NCBI GenBank assembly: GCA_011525915.1
Contig: WYBM01000035.1
Coordinates: 1-64,000, forward strand
Direction: 5' to 3'
Source: Ardenticatenaceae bacterium
GTDB taxonomy: Bacteria; Chloroflexota; Anaerolineae; Promineifilales; Promineifilaceae
Length of the DNA stretch: 64,000 nucleotides
Shown piece by piece: positions 23,595 to 32,359 of this stretch. Numbering within the stretch: the first letter of the stretch is position 1; every line of letters starts with the position of its first letter. Both the position numbers and the translations under genes were made by a program. The notes under the pieces were generated by a model that was not told where the DNA came from, searched no databases, and worked only from the letters and a program-made list of their open reading frames with translations.

Positions 23595-24864
23595 TAAGCA
23601 GCTCTTTAGCGCGTTCTACGCGGATATTTTGTTCTTTCACAAGCATGTCGGCGATGGTTTGTACCTGGCCGTCCAGGGCCCCGGCGGCCATGGCCACCTG
23701 ACGTGCATGCATGCGCATGTGCCCTTGTTGAATGCCGACGGTGGCCAGGGCTTTGATGGCCGCCAGGTTTTGAGCCAGGCCAACACAGGCGATCACTTCA
23801 GCCAGCTCGGCTGCAGATTGCACGTTGAGGATCTTCAAAGCGACCTGGGCAGTGGGGTGGACTTTGGTAGCACCGCCGACCACACCTACAGAGAGGGGGA
23901 GCGTGATTTCACCGGCCAGGTCGCCGGTGTCGGTCACGTACCAGTCTGTGAGAGATTGGTAACGGCCGTGCCGCGCCGCATACGCATGAGCGCCCGCTTC
24001 CACCGCCCGCCAATCATTGCCGGTGGCAATACACACCGCATCAATGCCGTTCATGATGCCCTTGTTATGGGTGGTGGCCCGGTACGGGTCCACCACGGCA
24101 AAAGCGTTGGCTTCGGCGATAAGTTGGGCCACTTCCTGGCCGCTGTAGGTGGTGCGCTGTGCCAGGGCATCGGTGGGGATAGTGCAGCGGGCCGTCGCCG
24201 TGCGCCGGTCTGTGAGGTTAGAGAGGATGCGCAGGTTGGGGCGGCCGCCGGTGAGGTCAGCCACCAGGGGGGCAATGCTTTCCACGGCCGTATTAATGGC
24301 GTTGGCCCCCATGGCATCACGGCAGTCATAGAGCAGGTGAATGACGAGCATAGGGCCCACAGGGGTGTCTGGAAACGGCCGTATCTCAATATCACGTGCC
24401 CCGCCGCCCCGTTTGACAATACTCTGACTGCTTTCATTGGCCGCGTCCATGAGCTTTTGTTTATGGGCGGCCACGGCCGTCATGGCCGCGTTCATGTCTG
24501 GCACATCCAGCAGTTGAATTTGGCCGATCATCACCGGGTCAGAGGATTCGGTATGGAAGCCACCACCTTCGCGGATGAGCTTGGCGGCATGGCTGACGGC
24601 CGCCAATACACTGGGTTCTTCCACAGCCATGGGAATAAGATAGTCATGGCCGTTGATCAAAAAGTTGGCAGCAATGCCCAGCGGCAGGGCAAATGTGCCC
24701 AGTGCATTTTCGATCATTTTGTCTGCCTGGGTGGGGGGTAGGCCACGGCCGTGCAGCACTGCTTTGTCCTCTTCTGTCAGGTCTGCCCACGCGGCTACCA
24801 TTTGAATGCGCTCTTCGAGCGACAACTTATAAAAACCGGGGAGCCGGGAAGATTTATCGGTCAC
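23581..24864 (-). CDS. mvaA: Hydroxymethylglutaryl-CoA reductase, class II
   Basis: This 427-residue enzyme reduces HMG-CoA to mevalonate, the committed step of the pathway. Class II features are present: ENALGTFALPLGIAANF with the catalytic Glu, the Asp-containing DAMGAN, the Lys in TTHNKGIMNGIDAV and the His in GHMRMHARQ. There is no membrane domain. Class II enzymes are called degradative in Pseudomonas but serve biosynthesis in many bacteria, and the operon here (synthase, thiolase-like, DUF35) points to biosynthesis. It starts at GTG 24864 behind AAGGAAGGA. A 17-bp repeated motif lies about 67 bp upstream. The last residues are encoded by an invading intergenic repeat. Confidence 0.92.
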   Translation of the reverse strand: MTDKSSRLPGFYKLSLEERIQMVAAWADLTEEDKAVLHGRGLPPTQADKMIENALGTFALPLGIAANFLINGHDYLIPMAVEEPSVLAAVSHAAKLIREGGGFHTESSDPVMIGQIQLLDVPDMNAAMTAVAAHKQKLMDAANESSQSIVKRGGGARDIEIRPFPDTPVGPMLVIHLLYDCRDAMGANAINTAVESIAPLVADLTGGRPNLRILSNLTDRRTATARCTIPTDALAQRTTYSGQEVAQLIAEANAFAVVDPYRATTHNKGIMNGIDAVCIATGNDWRAVEAGAHAYAARHGRYQSLTDWYVTDTGDLAGEITLPLSVGVVGGATKVHPTAQVALKILNVQSAAELAEVIACVGLAQNLAAIKALATVGIQQGHMRMHARQVAMAAGALDGQVQTIADMLVKEQNIRVERAKELLISRQ

Positions 24865-24930
24865 AGGGTTCCTTCCTTACAATTAACTAGAATTCCTACT
24901 ACAAACAACCCGGACTATACCGTTTGATCT

Positions 24931-24947
24931 CTGTCAAAAGCTGTCAG
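24931..24947. promoter_or_regulatory. 17-bp motif shared within the mevalonate operon, copy 1
   Basis: CTGTCAAAAGCTGTCAG lies upstream of HMG-CoA reductase and recurs exactly at 21099-21115. Its complement contains TTGACA, so it may include a -35 element, or it may be an operator. Confidence 0.45.
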
Positions 24948-24978
24948 GAAGGGGATAAGGAAGGTTTTGGCGGGGAAA

Positions 24979-25004
24979 ATGAGGCGACTTTAAGGTCGCC
25001 TCAT
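24979..25004 (-). terminator. Terminator of the lipoprotein/ABC operon
   Basis: A 10-bp stem (ATGAGGCGAC/GTCGCCTCAT) with a 6-nt loop is followed on the minus strand by TTTTCCCC. It lies 64 bp past the stop of the gene at 25068. Confidence 0.7.
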
Positions 25005-25067
25005 CCATAAGTTGCGGTATCGATTAAAGTGACCTTTACTCCAAGGGGGCATTTTCCAGCCGTTTGC

Positions 25068-25844
25068 TTATGCCCGCCCCGCGATGACAGTCATGGTTCC
25101 TTCCCCCATGATGATGTTCTGTAAGGTGAGGCCGGCCGGGAGCTGGTTCATGGCGCTGCCCAGTGTACTGTTTAACGTGTTTTCCGCTTCTTGCAGAAGT
25201 GGCGGGGGGACATTGATCCCCCCTACACTGGCGCTGACCAGATCAAACTGCACGGTGCCATTGACCACGTAAGGGGTAAAGACGGCCGTTAACTGACCTA
25301 TGTCTACAATGGCAGCCGTGAGCACTATATTGCCGCCGGTAAATAAAACAACCGGGTTTTGTATGGGTGATGATTGGCCGGCCTGGGCCGAGGCGGCCTG
25401 CGCTGCCTGTATGGCCTGGTTCACCTCATCGTCTGTGACGGTAATGTTGACAGTATCACTGCCGGCGGGCAGTTGGGCAGTGGCAAATTTCTGGCTAAGC
25501 GCCGTCATGGTGTCGGAAGATGGTGACTGTTGCCCTGAGACTGCCGCGGCAGGGTTGCTGGGGGCGCCTGCTGCCCTAGGTGGAAGTTGGTCTATGATAC
25601 GGCCGCCGTCGGATGACAGAAGATTACCCTGGCCGGCTGTTGGCTGGGGCAGCTGGGGTTGGGCCCCGGCAGGGGGTAGGGCGTCTACCACGTTACCTTG
25701 CCCGGCACCGTTGCCCGGCGCCTGAGCCGGGGCTTCTAACGGGGGGGAAGCCACCTGGCGATTGCTGTTTCTACCGCCACTACAGGCAGCCAGCAGCAAA
25801 AAAAGGCATACATACAGGCAGCGATCTAGCTTCTGATTTTTCAC
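25068..25844 (-). CDS. Lipoprotein with Pro/Gly-rich linker, unknown function
   Basis: This 258-residue lipoprotein has the lipobox LAAC (Cys about 21) and a disordered Pro/Gln/Gly-rich region (about 22-115). A C-terminal folded domain (about 120-258) reads like a lipid-binding DUF2993/DUF2140-type sheet, with ITVTDDEVNQAIQAAQ at the start and amphipathic strands after it. That resemblance is weak. The domain would lie outside the membrane. It follows the ABC-2 exporter genes on the same strand after a 163-bp gap, so it may belong with them. No catalytic motif is visible. Confidence 0.6.
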   Translation of the reverse strand: MKNQKLDRCLYVCLFLLLAACSGGRNSNRQVASPPLEAPAQAPGNGAGQGNVVDALPPAGAQPQLPQPTAGQGNLLSSDGGRIIDQLPPRAAGAPSNPAAAVSGQQSPSSDTMTALSQKFATAQLPAGSDTVNITVTDDEVNQAIQAAQAASAQAGQSSPIQNPVVLFTGGNIVLTAAIVDIGQLTAVFTPYVVNGTVQFDLVSASVGGINVPPPLLQEAENTLNSTLGSAMNQLPAGLTLQNIIMGEGTMTVIAGRA

Positions 25845-26007
25845 GGCCGTATCCTCCGGTAAATGAAAAAGTTGTCACCAAGTGTAATCAGGCAGAGCTG
25901 CCTGTAAATGGGCGTTTAGTCCAGCGTAACATTCGTTTTGCACGCTTTGGGTGGGGTAGGTCTCGCCCCTACTTCTGTTACATTGTATCCAGGCCGCAAC
26001 CGGGAGT

Positions 26008-27087
26008 TTATGAAGCGGCCACTACCACGTCATAATGGTGGGAGCGGCGAATCACGTAGGCGATGATCGCCACCTGGACCAGGATAATGAGACAGAGGAT
26101 CAACAACTCTGGCGCAATGTCAGGCAGGGTGGCCCCTTGCTGCACAATCTCAACCACCGGCTGTACGATGTAGTACGTGGGGAAAACCTGGGCGATCCAC
26201 TGAGGAATCGACGGAAAGAGGTAAATAAATGCGGGTGCGTACAGCAAAATACCGATCCCTTTAATGACGGCAAACAAGGTGGTGATGTCTTTTACAAACG
26301 CACCCAGCAAAATGCCAAACAGCCCGGAGGCAGTGGCCCCCAGAAACAGCACACATACCAGCAGCGCCGGCTGGCTGCCAATGGCGCGGTTTAACAGCAG
26401 CACGCCCACGCCCATCAGGGTGCTGACGATGATGCCTAGCAGCACCTTGGCGGCAAACACTTCGCCCAATGAGGCCGGGGTAATGGTCAGGGCATTAAGG
26501 GTACGTTTCTGCTTTTCGTCTACCAGAGAAGTGGCCGGAATCATGGTGCCGCCGATGATGACGGTCATGAGGATGATCAAAGGCAAGATGCGGTCTTCCC
26601 AGGGGATAAAGTCTGCGTCGCCCAGGGTGCGGGTGATAATGTTAACAGGCGCTTCCTGCCCGGCCATCTGGCGGATGAGGCCGGCGAGGGTAAAGCCCAG
26701 GACGGCCCGGTTTTTGAGCAAACTTTCACCCCAGACATAGGCGGTAAGTTCGGTTTCCTCACCACGGCGCACACGTGCATCGAAGTCAGCTGGCAAGATG
26801 AGGCCCAGGTCTACTCCCCCATTGCCCACGGCGTCTTTAAGGGCCACGGCCGTGTCATATTCCTTCACTACAAATGAATCCACCTCATTTGCCAAGGCCA
26901 CCACCTGAGACTGACCGGCATCGGCAAAGCCGAGGCGCGGCTTACCCACAAACAGCGTGCCAAACAACAGCGACACCACCAGGGTGATGAGAAAAGGTAT
27001 GATGATGGCGAAGATAAAAATGTAATTGCGTGGCCCCCGTACCAGTTCTCGTTGTAATAAAATACCGATGCGCCGTAACCCACTCAT
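26008..27087 (-). CDS. ABC-2 type exporter permease
   Basis: This 359-residue membrane protein has one N-terminal helix (about 22-48), a large outside domain (about 50-170) and five more helices in the C-terminal half (about 170-345). This is the ABC2_membrane_3/YhhJ-NatB layout. It overlaps the end of the upstream permease gene by four bases (ATGA), so translation is coupled. Together with the permease at 27084 and the ATPase at 28218 it makes a heterodimeric exporter; the substrate is unknown. Confidence 0.85.
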   Translation of the reverse strand: MSGLRRIGILLQRELVRGPRNYIFIFAIIIPFLITLVVSLLFGTLFVGKPRLGFADAGQSQVVALANEVDSFVVKEYDTAVALKDAVGNGGVDLGLILPADFDARVRRGEETELTAYVWGESLLKNRAVLGFTLAGLIRQMAGQEAPVNIITRTLGDADFIPWEDRILPLIILMTVIIGGTMIPATSLVDEKQKRTLNALTITPASLGEVFAAKVLLGIIVSTLMGVGVLLLNRAIGSQPALLVCVLFLGATASGLFGILLGAFVKDITTLFAVIKGIGILLYAPAFIYLFPSIPQWIAQVFPTYYIVQPVVEIVQQGATLPDIAPELLILCLIILVQVAIIAYVIRRSHHYDVVVAAS

Positions 27088-28142
27088 TGGAATTTCCTCC
27101 GCAGCGCCAGGATGCCCAGCCCAAAAAAGAGCAGCGCAAAAGCCAGCAGCGCCAATAAATTCTGGCCCACATCGGCCCAGCCTGCCTCAAAGTTCATCAC
27201 CCGGTACAACGTATCAACAATGTAATAAGAAGGGATCACCTTGACCCAATTTGTCACCAGGCCAGGGATAAAGGCGGTAAACGCGGGCATGGTCAGGATG
27301 ATGATGGCCAGCATGCCCCAGCCCATCACACTCATCAGGTCACGGGCGAAGGAAGCAATAAGAAAGCCCAGGCCGGTGACCAGCATAGAACCAAGCAGCA
27401 GGGTGAACAAGATCAGCAGCGGCCCGTCACTCAAGGTGCGGGTGGCCAACATCAACAATGACACTTGCGCAAAGGCCAGCCCCACGCCCATGATACCTTT
27501 GCCAGTAAACAGGCCACCAATGCTCAAAGGGGTAACCAGCAGGGCCTCAATGGTGCGCCCTTCAATTTCTGAGCTGATGAGGGCCGCCAACCCCAGCGTT
27601 TCTATCATAAGGATGGCCACTGCCAGCAGCGGTATCAGTTGGTCACGCAGTGCCACCTGCCGCCCCACCATATCCATTCCCAGGACTTCTTCGGTGGCGT
27701 TTATGTTAAGCGGCTGCCCCGCCAGGCTGTAAGCCAACTCTTGAAAGAGGATAACATAGGCTGCTTGTAACTCCTGGGGGAAGTCCGGGGTGAAGTAGAG
27801 GATGACATCATCCTGTTCACCGGTGGCCAGCCGGGCCATTAGATCATCTGAAAGCACCACACCCACGTTGTAATCACCGTTTTCCATGGCTTCCAGCAGA
27901 GAAGCTTCGGTCACGGCCGTTTGCAGCACAATGCCCGCTTCAGCCAATGGTTCTACAAAAGCCGGGGGCGCAGCCGGCGCATACAGCCCCACCGTCAGGG
28001 TCTCATCGACGGTCGCTGGCAGCAGGTAGTAAGCGATAGCATAAAAGACCAGCCCCAATACTGTGACAAAGGCAAAAAAGCGGTTGCGAAAATAGAGTGA
28101 AAGGTCTTTGATCACAATGGTGCTGATTAAATGTAGGTTCAT
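27084..28142 (-). CDS. ABC-2 type exporter permease
   Basis: This 352-residue protein has the same layout as the permease at 26008: one N-terminal helix, an outside domain of about 130 residues, and five to six C-terminal helices with GRTIEALLVTPLSIGGLFTGK, the typical cytoplasmic loop of this family. The ATG at 28142 (MNLHLIST) is preferred; a TTG at 28175 would add 11 residues without similarity. It lies 75 bp after the ATPase gene. Confidence 0.85.
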   Translation of the reverse strand: MNLHLISTIVIKDLSLYFRNRFFAFVTVLGLVFYAIAYYLLPATVDETLTVGLYAPAAPPAFVEPLAEAGIVLQTAVTEASLLEAMENGDYNVGVVLSDDLMARLATGEQDDVILYFTPDFPQELQAAYVILFQELAYSLAGQPLNINATEEVLGMDMVGRQVALRDQLIPLLAVAILMIETLGLAALISSEIEGRTIEALLVTPLSIGGLFTGKGIMGVGLAFAQVSLLMLATRTLSDGPLLILFTLLLGSMLVTGLGFLIASFARDLMSVMGWGMLAIIILTMPAFTAFIPGLVTNWVKVIPSYYIVDTLYRVMNFEAGWADVGQNLLALLAFALLFFGLGILALRRKFQ

Positions 28143-28217
28143 CACACATACCCAATCCGCGCTGGCGGGTTTCAAAAACCTGTCAATGCGCTAAACGCCG
28201 GGCAAAAGTGGTTTGCT

Positions 28218-29081
28218 TTATACCAGGGCGCGCCCGGTGATCTGGTGGAAAATGTCTTCCAGGGTAGCTTCCTCGCTGTGTACGGTGATCACTTTCTCTT
28301 GACTGAACAAGGTTTGCAGCGCCTGGGGCGTCTCATGTTCATCCAGCACAATTTCCCGAATCTCCAGGTCACCGTTTGCGGCCGATACCTGAATTTTGAG
28401 GGCGCGTTTACCATACTGTTGTTTCAGCGTATGTGGGGTATTCAGAGCTACGATTTTACCCTGGTTGATAAAGGCCACCCGATCAGAAAGCTTATCGGCC
28501 TCTTCCATATCATGGGTGGTCAAAAAAACGGTAGCGCCGCGTTCGCGCTCTTCCAGAATAATGTTGCGAATGCTCTGGGCAGAGGTGGGGTCTAGCCCCT
28601 CGGTGGGCTCATCAAGAAAGAGGATGCTGGGCTTGTTCACCAGCGCCCGCGCCACCATCAGCCGCTGTTTCATGCCTTTGGAGAAGGTTTCCACACGATC
28701 ATCGCCACGGCCGTCTAACCCCACCCGCCGCAACACGGCCTCGGCATCAAACCCTTTTACGGCAAACAACCGGGCAAAAAGATTCAGGTTTTCGCGGGCG
28801 CTTAACTGCTCATATAGATTGGTCAATTCAAAGCAGATGCCAATTTGAGCCTGCACCTTTTTGGGTTTTTGGGTAACGTCCATGCCCAATAATATGGCCT
28901 GGCCATTTTGCGGCCGTAACTGCCCGGTCAGCATCTTCACCGTGGTAGATTTTCCGGCGCCGTTGGGGCCTAAGAATCCTAGAATTTCCCCCTTGTCCAC
29001 ATGGAAGTTGATGTGGTCTACGGCCAGAAGATCCCCATAACGATAGGTCAATTCTTGGGCGATAATCGCTTTTTCAGTCAT
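28218..29081 (-). CDS. ABC transporter ATP-binding protein
   Basis: This 287-residue ATPase has Walker A GPNGAGKST (about 38-46), the Q-loop, signature FSKGMKQR, Walker B ILFLDEPTEGLDP and the switch His in TTHDMEEA. A C-terminal extension of about 75 residues is common in ABC-2 drug or sodium exporters. The start at 29081 has a strong GAGGAGG; upstream in-frame codons to 29114 lack one. It is the first gene of the exporter operon. Confidence 0.9.
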   Translation of the reverse strand: MTEKAIIAQELTYRYGDLLAVDHINFHVDKGEILGFLGPNGAGKSTTVKMLTGQLRPQNGQAILLGMDVTQKPKKVQAQIGICFELTNLYEQLSARENLNLFARLFAVKGFDAEAVLRRVGLDGRGDDRVETFSKGMKQRLMVARALVNKPSILFLDEPTEGLDPTSAQSIRNIILEERERGATVFLTTHDMEEADKLSDRVAFINQGKIVALNTPHTLKQQYGKRALKIQVSAANGDLEIREIVLDEHETPQALQTLFSQEKVITVHSEEATLEDIFHQITGRALV

Positions 29082-29220
29082 GATACCTCCTCTTTTTGTA
29101 GAAGCACCAGCCATGACAATATACGGTTCCAGTAGCGCATGGTTGTATAGTTATCCAGCCTGTGTCTGGCGCTGCTGGCCAATAGACTTATTGTAACAGA
29201 TGGGGCCATATGCCGATATT

Positions 29221-29268
29221 GAGCTTTGTCATGTTCACGTGGCTGCCGAAGCTTTTATGACAAAGCTC
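29221..29268. repeat. 12-bp inverted repeat in the divergent promoter region
   Basis: GAGCTTTGTCAT (29221-29232) and ATGACAAAGCTC (29257-29268) are perfect complements 24 bases apart. Arm centres are about 36 bp apart, compatible with an operator bound on one face of DNA. Confidence 0.5.
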
Positions 29269-29352
29269 GCCTGACTATGAGCCTTGCCTTAACCTGATGG
29301 CTTTTTCTTTGGCGGCAGGCCGGGCACACGTTAAACTCCTTTTAGGATAGGG

Positions 29353-29380
29353 AGGTTGCTCAAAGCAGCAACCTTTTCTT
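29353..29380 (+). terminator. Terminator-like hairpin just before a start codon
   Basis: AGGTTGCT/AGCAACCT with a 6-nt loop is followed by TTTCTT, only 15 bases before the ATG at 29389. As no plus-strand gene lies upstream, it may act as an attenuator or simply as a leader hairpin. Confidence 0.45.
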
Positions 29381-29388
29381 CATTGGGT

Positions 29389-30588
29389 ATGTCTGTGGGA
29401 AGAGTAGGGATTGTGTTGGGAATCGGCTTTATGCTGGCAATAGCGGCCTGTCAACCACAGGTGGTGATGGTAGAAGTGACGCGGCTGGTAGAACCAAGCG
29501 CGCCGTCTCCGGCGACACCCAGTCCGTCTACCCTTGAGGTCACCCGGCTGGTTCCCCAAGAAGTGACCCGGCTCGTCCCCCAGGAAGTGATCATTACCGT
29601 AACGTCGGTGCCCGTTGGTGCGCCAACACGGCCGTTACAGTTATTGTTTTCGCCGGTGGCCGACACGGCCGTGCTCATGCAGCGCGCTCAACCATTGGCC
29701 AATGCTTTGGCCGCCGCCACCGGCCGCCATTTTACCATTGGCATTGTGGATGATGAGCAGACGGTGATTGACCTGATGTGTGCTGCCCCGGCAGACACCC
29801 TGGGCTTCCTGTCGGCCGGCGGGTACGTGCTGGCCCACGAGCAGTGTGGTGTAATCGCGGCCGGTGTGGGCGTTAATGCCACCGGCCAGCCCTGGCAGAT
29901 GGGGATGATCGTAGCACGTGCAGACAGCAACATTCAAACCCTGGCCGGTTTAGCCGGCAAAACCTGGGCTACACCTGATGAAACCAGCCTCCCCACCACG
30001 TTGTATTTCCAGGCACTGCTGGCGGACGCGGGCGTCACGCCCGGTAACGTCACCGTTGTTCCTGGTGACAGCGCCGCCATGTTGGCAGTGTTAAACGGGG
30101 AAGTAGACTTTGCCACTGCCAGCTTTGTGCCTCCGGTGATGCCTTATGAAACCCGTGCATGGGTCTATGGGGAAGATGACCCGGAAGTGTGGCGGACGAC
30201 GGGCATTTTGCCGGGCCGCAGCGGCATTGGTTTTGTCATTGTCAACGGCGGGCCGGAAAATGGCGGTTACCGGGTGCGCGACGCCCGCAGCGGCATCTTG
30301 GACACCAACCGACTGGTTTTCCGAGATACGGAGATAGTGGCTTTGAGCGCCCCCATGCCCAATGAGACCATTGCCTTTGGGGCAGAATTCCCGGTAAGTG
30401 TGGCTCACCAGGTCACGGCCGTCTTAGCCACATGGGGCGCGTCTGAAGCTTGCCGCGCTTCACTTTGCGCCAGCGACGTGTATGGCTGGTCGGCCATCGC
30501 CCCGGCGGCTGACGCCGAGTATGAACCATTGCGTTTTATGGCTGACACGTTGGATTTGTCAGCAGAGGATTTGTTAGGTAATGATTAA
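29389..30588 (+). CDS. PhnD-like phosphate/phosphonate-type binding lipoprotein
   Basis: This 399-residue lipoprotein (start ATG 29389, lipobox IAAC) has a Chloroflexota-type linker of VEVTRLV and VPQEVTRLVPQE repeats (about 26-75). A periplasmic-binding-protein domain of the PhnD/phosphite type follows (about 85-370). Blocks such as RPLQLLFSPVADTAVL, DTLGFLSAGGYVLAH and LAGLAGKTWATPDETS support this. No permease or ATPase of that transporter type lies beside it, so it may be a sensor or an orphan receptor. It overlaps the next gene by 8 bases. Confidence 0.75.
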   Translation: MSVGRVGIVLGIGFMLAIAACQPQVVMVEVTRLVEPSAPSPATPSPSTLEVTRLVPQEVTRLVPQEVIITVTSVPVGAPTRPLQLLFSPVADTAVLMQRAQPLANALAAATGRHFTIGIVDDEQTVIDLMCAAPADTLGFLSAGGYVLAHEQCGVIAAGVGVNATGQPWQMGMIVARADSNIQTLAGLAGKTWATPDETSLPTTLYFQALLADAGVTPGNVTVVPGDSAAMLAVLNGEVDFATASFVPPVMPYETRAWVYGEDDPEVWRTTGILPGRSGIGFVIVNGGPENGGYRVRDARSGILDTNRLVFRDTEIVALSAPMPNETIAFGAEFPVSVAHQVTAVLATWGASEACRASLCASDVYGWSAIAPAADAEYEPLRFMADTLDLSAEDLLGND

Positions 30589-31543
30589 CGTTGCCGTCAT
30601 TATTGTAAGCTGGAATGTGCGGGATTATCTGGTCAAGTGTCTGAGCTCTGTCTATACCGAATTTAAACGTTCGGGGTTACAGGGTGAAATATGGGTGGTG
30701 GACAATGCTTCCACTGACGGCACGGTTAATTTGCTGGCCGATCTGTTCCCACAGGTGCATTTGCTGGCCAATGATCATAATCCCGGTTTTGGCGCGGCCA
30801 ATAATCAGGGTATGCACGCGGCGGCGGCCTGCAAACCACAATATTACTTTCTGTTAAACCCGGATACCGTCTTGCAGCCTGGGGCGCTGAAGGAACTGGT
30901 GCGCTGCCTGGATGAGCGCCCCGACGGTGGCATGGCCGGGGCGAGGCTGGTCTATGGCGACGGCCGTTTTCAACACAGCGCCTTTACCTTTCCTGGCCTG
31001 GGGCAGCTGGCGTTTGACCTGTTTCCTTTGCCCGCCCGCCTGTATGAAAGCCGCTTAAACGGCCGTTACCGCCGCTCCCTTTACCAGCGTCACGGCAAAC
31101 CGTTTGCCATTGACCACCCGTTGGGCGCTACCATGTTGGTGCGCGCCGAAGTGGCTGAAGCTACCAAAGGCTTTGACGAGAATTACCACATGTATTGTGA
31201 AGAAATTGATTGGAGCTGGCGGGTACGGGCAGCCGGTTGGAAGATTTATGCTGTGCCCACCGCCGAGATTGTACATTACGGGGGTGAAAGCACGCGCCAG
31301 GTACCGGCGCGTTCGGTGGTTCATTTGTGGCGCAGCCGGGCACAATTATACCAGCAGCATCACGGCCGTATGACGCTGGCCATCGCCCGTAAACTGGTGG
31401 TCCGGGGCATGCGTCGCAAAGTGGCCCAGACAGATGACCCCGAGCTCAAACGTGCATACGAAGAAGTCATTCGCATCTGGCAGCAGACGCCTGAAACCGT
31501 GGATGGGGCGGCCCCCGGTGTGCCCGTGACCAGCAGTAAGTGA
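30581..31543 (+). CDS. Family 2 glycosyltransferase
   Basis: This 320-residue GT-A enzyme of the rhamnosyltransferase-like group has VAVIIVSWNVRDYLVKCLSS at the N-terminus, VVDNASTDGT, the DxD-equivalent in LLNPDTVL and a FDENYHMYCEEIDWSWR acceptor-side motif. It transfers a nucleotide-sugar residue to a surface glycan; the sugar is not known. It overlaps the end of the binding-protein gene (ATGATTAA), so the two are co-translated. Confidence 0.88.
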   Translation: MINVAVIIVSWNVRDYLVKCLSSVYTEFKRSGLQGEIWVVDNASTDGTVNLLADLFPQVHLLANDHNPGFGAANNQGMHAAAACKPQYYFLLNPDTVLQPGALKELVRCLDERPDGGMAGARLVYGDGRFQHSAFTFPGLGQLAFDLFPLPARLYESRLNGRYRRSLYQRHGKPFAIDHPLGATMLVRAEVAEATKGFDENYHMYCEEIDWSWRVRAAGWKIYAVPTAEIVHYGGESTRQVPARSVVHLWRSRAQLYQQHHGRMTLAIARKLVVRGMRRKVAQTDDPELKRAYEEVIRIWQQTPETVDGAAPGVPVTSSK

Positions 31544-31562
31544 CGGCTGGAGGTAGGTGTCA

Positions 31563-32321
31563 ATGTCTGCTTTACAGCCCCCACAGTTAACGGCTATCAT
31601 TCTCACACTCAATGAAGCGAGACACGTCCAACCCTGTATTAAAAGCTTGGGTTGGGCCGATCGTGTTGTGGTCTTTGATGCTTACAGCCAGGATGAGACG
31701 GTGCCCCTGGCCAGCGCTGCCGGTGCCGAAATTTACCGCTCCCCCTTTGAGAATTACGCCCAACAGCGAAACGCCGCTCTGGCCGCCATCCAGACCGATT
31801 GGGTCTTTTTTGTGGATGCTGATGAACGAGGCACCGCGGAATTAGCCGCCGAAATTCGCCGGGTCACCGGCAGCCGGGGGGAGACGGGTTGGTACGTGCC
31901 CCGGCACAATGTCATTTTTGGCCGGCTGACGCGAGGTGCTGGCTGGTACCCTGATTATCAGTTACGGTTGTTTAAACACGGCCATGTGCGGTATGAACGC
32001 CCTGTGCATGAAATTGCGGTCGTGAATGGGGCTGTGGGCCATCTGGAAAACCCGCTCATTCATTACAATTACCAGGATGTGGCCCACTTCCAGACCAAAC
32101 AGCGGGCGTACACGGCGTATGACGCCTCTATGCTTAAAGCTGAAGGGGTCCGGCCCAAACCACACACCTTCATTTTGCAGCCGCTGCGCCACTTTTATTG
32201 GCGTTTTATTGCCCTGGGCGGCTATAAAGATGGCCCCCATGGGCTGCGCCTGAGCCTGTACATGGCCTATTATGAATGGGTGAAGTACCGTAAACTGGCG
32301 GCGCTCTGGCGCCAGCCATAG
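31563..32321 (+). CDS. Family 2 glycosyltransferase, WaaE/KdtX-like
   Basis: This 252-residue enzyme has TAIILTLNEARHVQPCIKSL, the VVVFDAYSQDETV block, the metal-binding FVDADER and QLRLFKHG, typical of lipid-linked core glucosyltransferases. The start is ATG 31563 with GGAGGTAGG upstream; GTG 31557 is possible. It follows the previous glycosyltransferase by 19 bp and acts on a cell-envelope glycan by inference. Confidence 0.85.
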   Translation: MSALQPPQLTAIILTLNEARHVQPCIKSLGWADRVVVFDAYSQDETVPLASAAGAEIYRSPFENYAQQRNAALAAIQTDWVFFVDADERGTAELAAEIRRVTGSRGETGWYVPRHNVIFGRLTRGAGWYPDYQLRLFKHGHVRYERPVHEIAVVNGAVGHLENPLIHYNYQDVAHFQTKQRAYTAYDASMLKAEGVRPKPHTFILQPLRHFYWRFIALGGYKDGPHGLRLSLYMAYYEWVKYRKLAALWRQP

Positions 32322-32359
32322 CGTATGGTGTGTAAATCTTTAAGTGGTGAGTGAGCGCT

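Larger units (their letters stand above)
29082..29388. other. Divergent intergenic region
   Basis: No gene is seen in these 307 bp between the minus-strand exporter operon and the plus-strand lipoprotein gene. The region must contain both promoters, but none is clear. It holds the inverted repeat at 29221-29268 and the terminator-like hairpin at 29353-29380. Confidence 0.6.

Noticed and set aside
23629-24741. Long plus-strand open frame of 370 codons
   Set aside because: It lies antisense to HMG-CoA reductase, whose motifs are all intact. The frame has no recognisable domain or start signals.
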